Positions 5,246 through 5,837 of a stretch of DNA of 5,837 nt are shown in pieces. The DNA comes from Acidobacteriota bacterium (GTDB lineage: Bacteria; Acidobacteriota; Thermoanaerobaculia; Multivoradales; JAHEKO01): contig JAUWSP010000200.1 of the NCBI GenBank assembly GCA_030610025.1, positions 1 through 5,837 of the forward strand. Reading direction: 5' to 3'. A model generated the notes under the pieces. That model did no database searches. It worked only from the letters and a program-made list of their open reading frames with translations, and was not told the DNA's origin. Positions within the stretch are counted from its first letter, which is position 1. Every line of letters starts with the position of its first letter. A program made the position numbers and the translations under genes.

Positions 5246-5837
5246 ATGAGAGGTGTCGAACAGATTCCCTGGCTCTATGACGGCTATATGGCATTGATGG
5301 AAGCCGTCGGCTTCCGACAATGGCGGCACTGGGTGGTAGGGGGAGCCAAGGGCCGGATCCTCGACCTCGGTTGTGGCACCGGACGGAACCTGCAGCTGTT
5401 CCCTGAACAGGCTGACGTCACCGGACTCGAGCTCGAGCTGAGCATGGCACAGCGGGCCCGTAGCAGGGCTCCTGATCGGACCCTCGTCGTAGCCAGTGCT
5501 GAGAGTCTTCCCTTCGGGTCCGATGTGTTCGAGACCGTCGTCAGCAGCCTGGTGTTCTGCTCGGTGAGAGACCCGGAGCGGGGCCTGGCCGAGGTGCACC
5601 GGGTGCTCGATGCGGAGGGCAAGCTCCGCATGCTGGAGCACGTCCGCTCGGACTGGGCTCCGATATCCAGGTTGCAGGACCTCTGCCAGCCTCTGTGGAC
5701 CGCCGTATCTGGCGGCTGTCATCTCAATCGCAGCACCGAGGCTGTGGTCGAGAGGTCGGGATTTACCATCGACCGAGGTAGTCGGAGGGCCCGTGGCACC
5801 ATGCGCTGCTTCACGGCGAGCCCATCCCCGAGCCCGA
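5246..5837 (+). CDS. Class I SAM-dependent methyltransferase (Methyltransf_11/UbiE-like), right end cut
   Basis: 197 codons are visible and the frame is open to the window edge. Since such proteins are usually ~200-210 residues, little is probably missing. It transfers a methyl group from S-adenosylmethionine. Motif I is ILDLGCGTG (38-46). The acidic residue at the end of the second strand is E62 in GLELE. ASAESLPF (83-90) is the adenine-binding AxxLPF motif, and FETVVSSLVFCSV (95-107) is motif IV-like. EVHRVLDAEGKLRMLEHVRS (116-135) is the motif VI region. The end has LQDLCQPLW and GGCHLNRSTEAVVERSGF, a pattern also seen in the METTL7 (TMT1 thiol methyltransferase) and UbiE-like groups. The start MRGVEQIPWLYDGYM follows a good ribosome binding site. 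It is divergent from the YjbQ-like gene. The substrate (thiol, lipid or quinone) cannot be decided; a link to the UbiD operon through quinone methylation is only a possibility. Confidence 0.88.
   Translation, partial: MRGVEQIPWLYDGYMALMEAVGFRQWRHWVVGGAKGRILDLGCGTGRNLQLFPEQADVTGLELELSMAQRARSRAPDRTLVVASAESLPFGSDVFETVVSSLVFCSVRDPERGLAEVHRVLDAEGKLRMLEHVRSDWAPISRLQDLCQPLWTAVSGGCHLNRSTEAVVERSGFTIDRGSRRARGTMRCFTASPSPSP

Noticed and set aside
5242..5280. Twelve-codon reading frame overlapping the methyltransferase start, a possible leader peptide
   Set aside because: Its ATG is only two bases from the ribosome binding site, and its sequence has no attenuator-like codon run or following hairpin. It is most likely chance.

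Overview
The window is GC-rich bacterial DNA with short gaps, Shine-Dalgarno sites (GGAGG-type) and no mobile element, RNA gene or CRISPR. It looks like ordinary chromosome of an uncultured high-GC bacterium. The secreted FAM20/HipA-like kinase homologues at the left end and the roughly 600-residue UbiD type recall Acidobacteriota and neighbouring phyla, but this is an impression from protein style. The window holds no phylogenetic marker.

Left part (1-1299, + strand): the tail of one gene and the whole of a second, which are tandem paralogues. Their last ~50 residues match at 22 of 51 positions. The complete copy has a signal peptide and an atypical kinase catalytic core (DRNxGN and IDH motifs), but the positions expected for the ATP-binding Lys and its Glu partner look substituted.

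Middle (1394-3995, + strand): a two-gene operon of a ~600-residue UbiD-family prFMN-dependent decarboxylase and, 16 bases later, a complete SDR oxidoreductase with a strong ribosome binding site. Together they could decarboxylate and oxidise or reduce a quinone precursor, aromatic or other unsaturated acid. The substrate is not visible, and no UbiX (prFMN synthase) gene is present.

Right part: a minus-strand gene (5070-4006) converges on the SDR, with the two stop codons lying in a pair of 7-base direct repeats. Its product starts with a YjbQ/UPF0047 domain. Its C-terminal half also ends like a YjbQ domain, suggesting an internal duplication with one degenerate copy. A good sigma-70-like promoter precedes it. 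After a ~175-base divergent intergenic region a class I SAM methyltransferase starts (5246) and runs off the right end; its C-terminal motif resembles METTL7/UbiE-type enzymes.

The most unusual items are the split or duplicated YjbQ protein and the tandem secreted kinase-like pair. I saw no clear multi-gene novel system such as a defence island or biosynthetic cluster.
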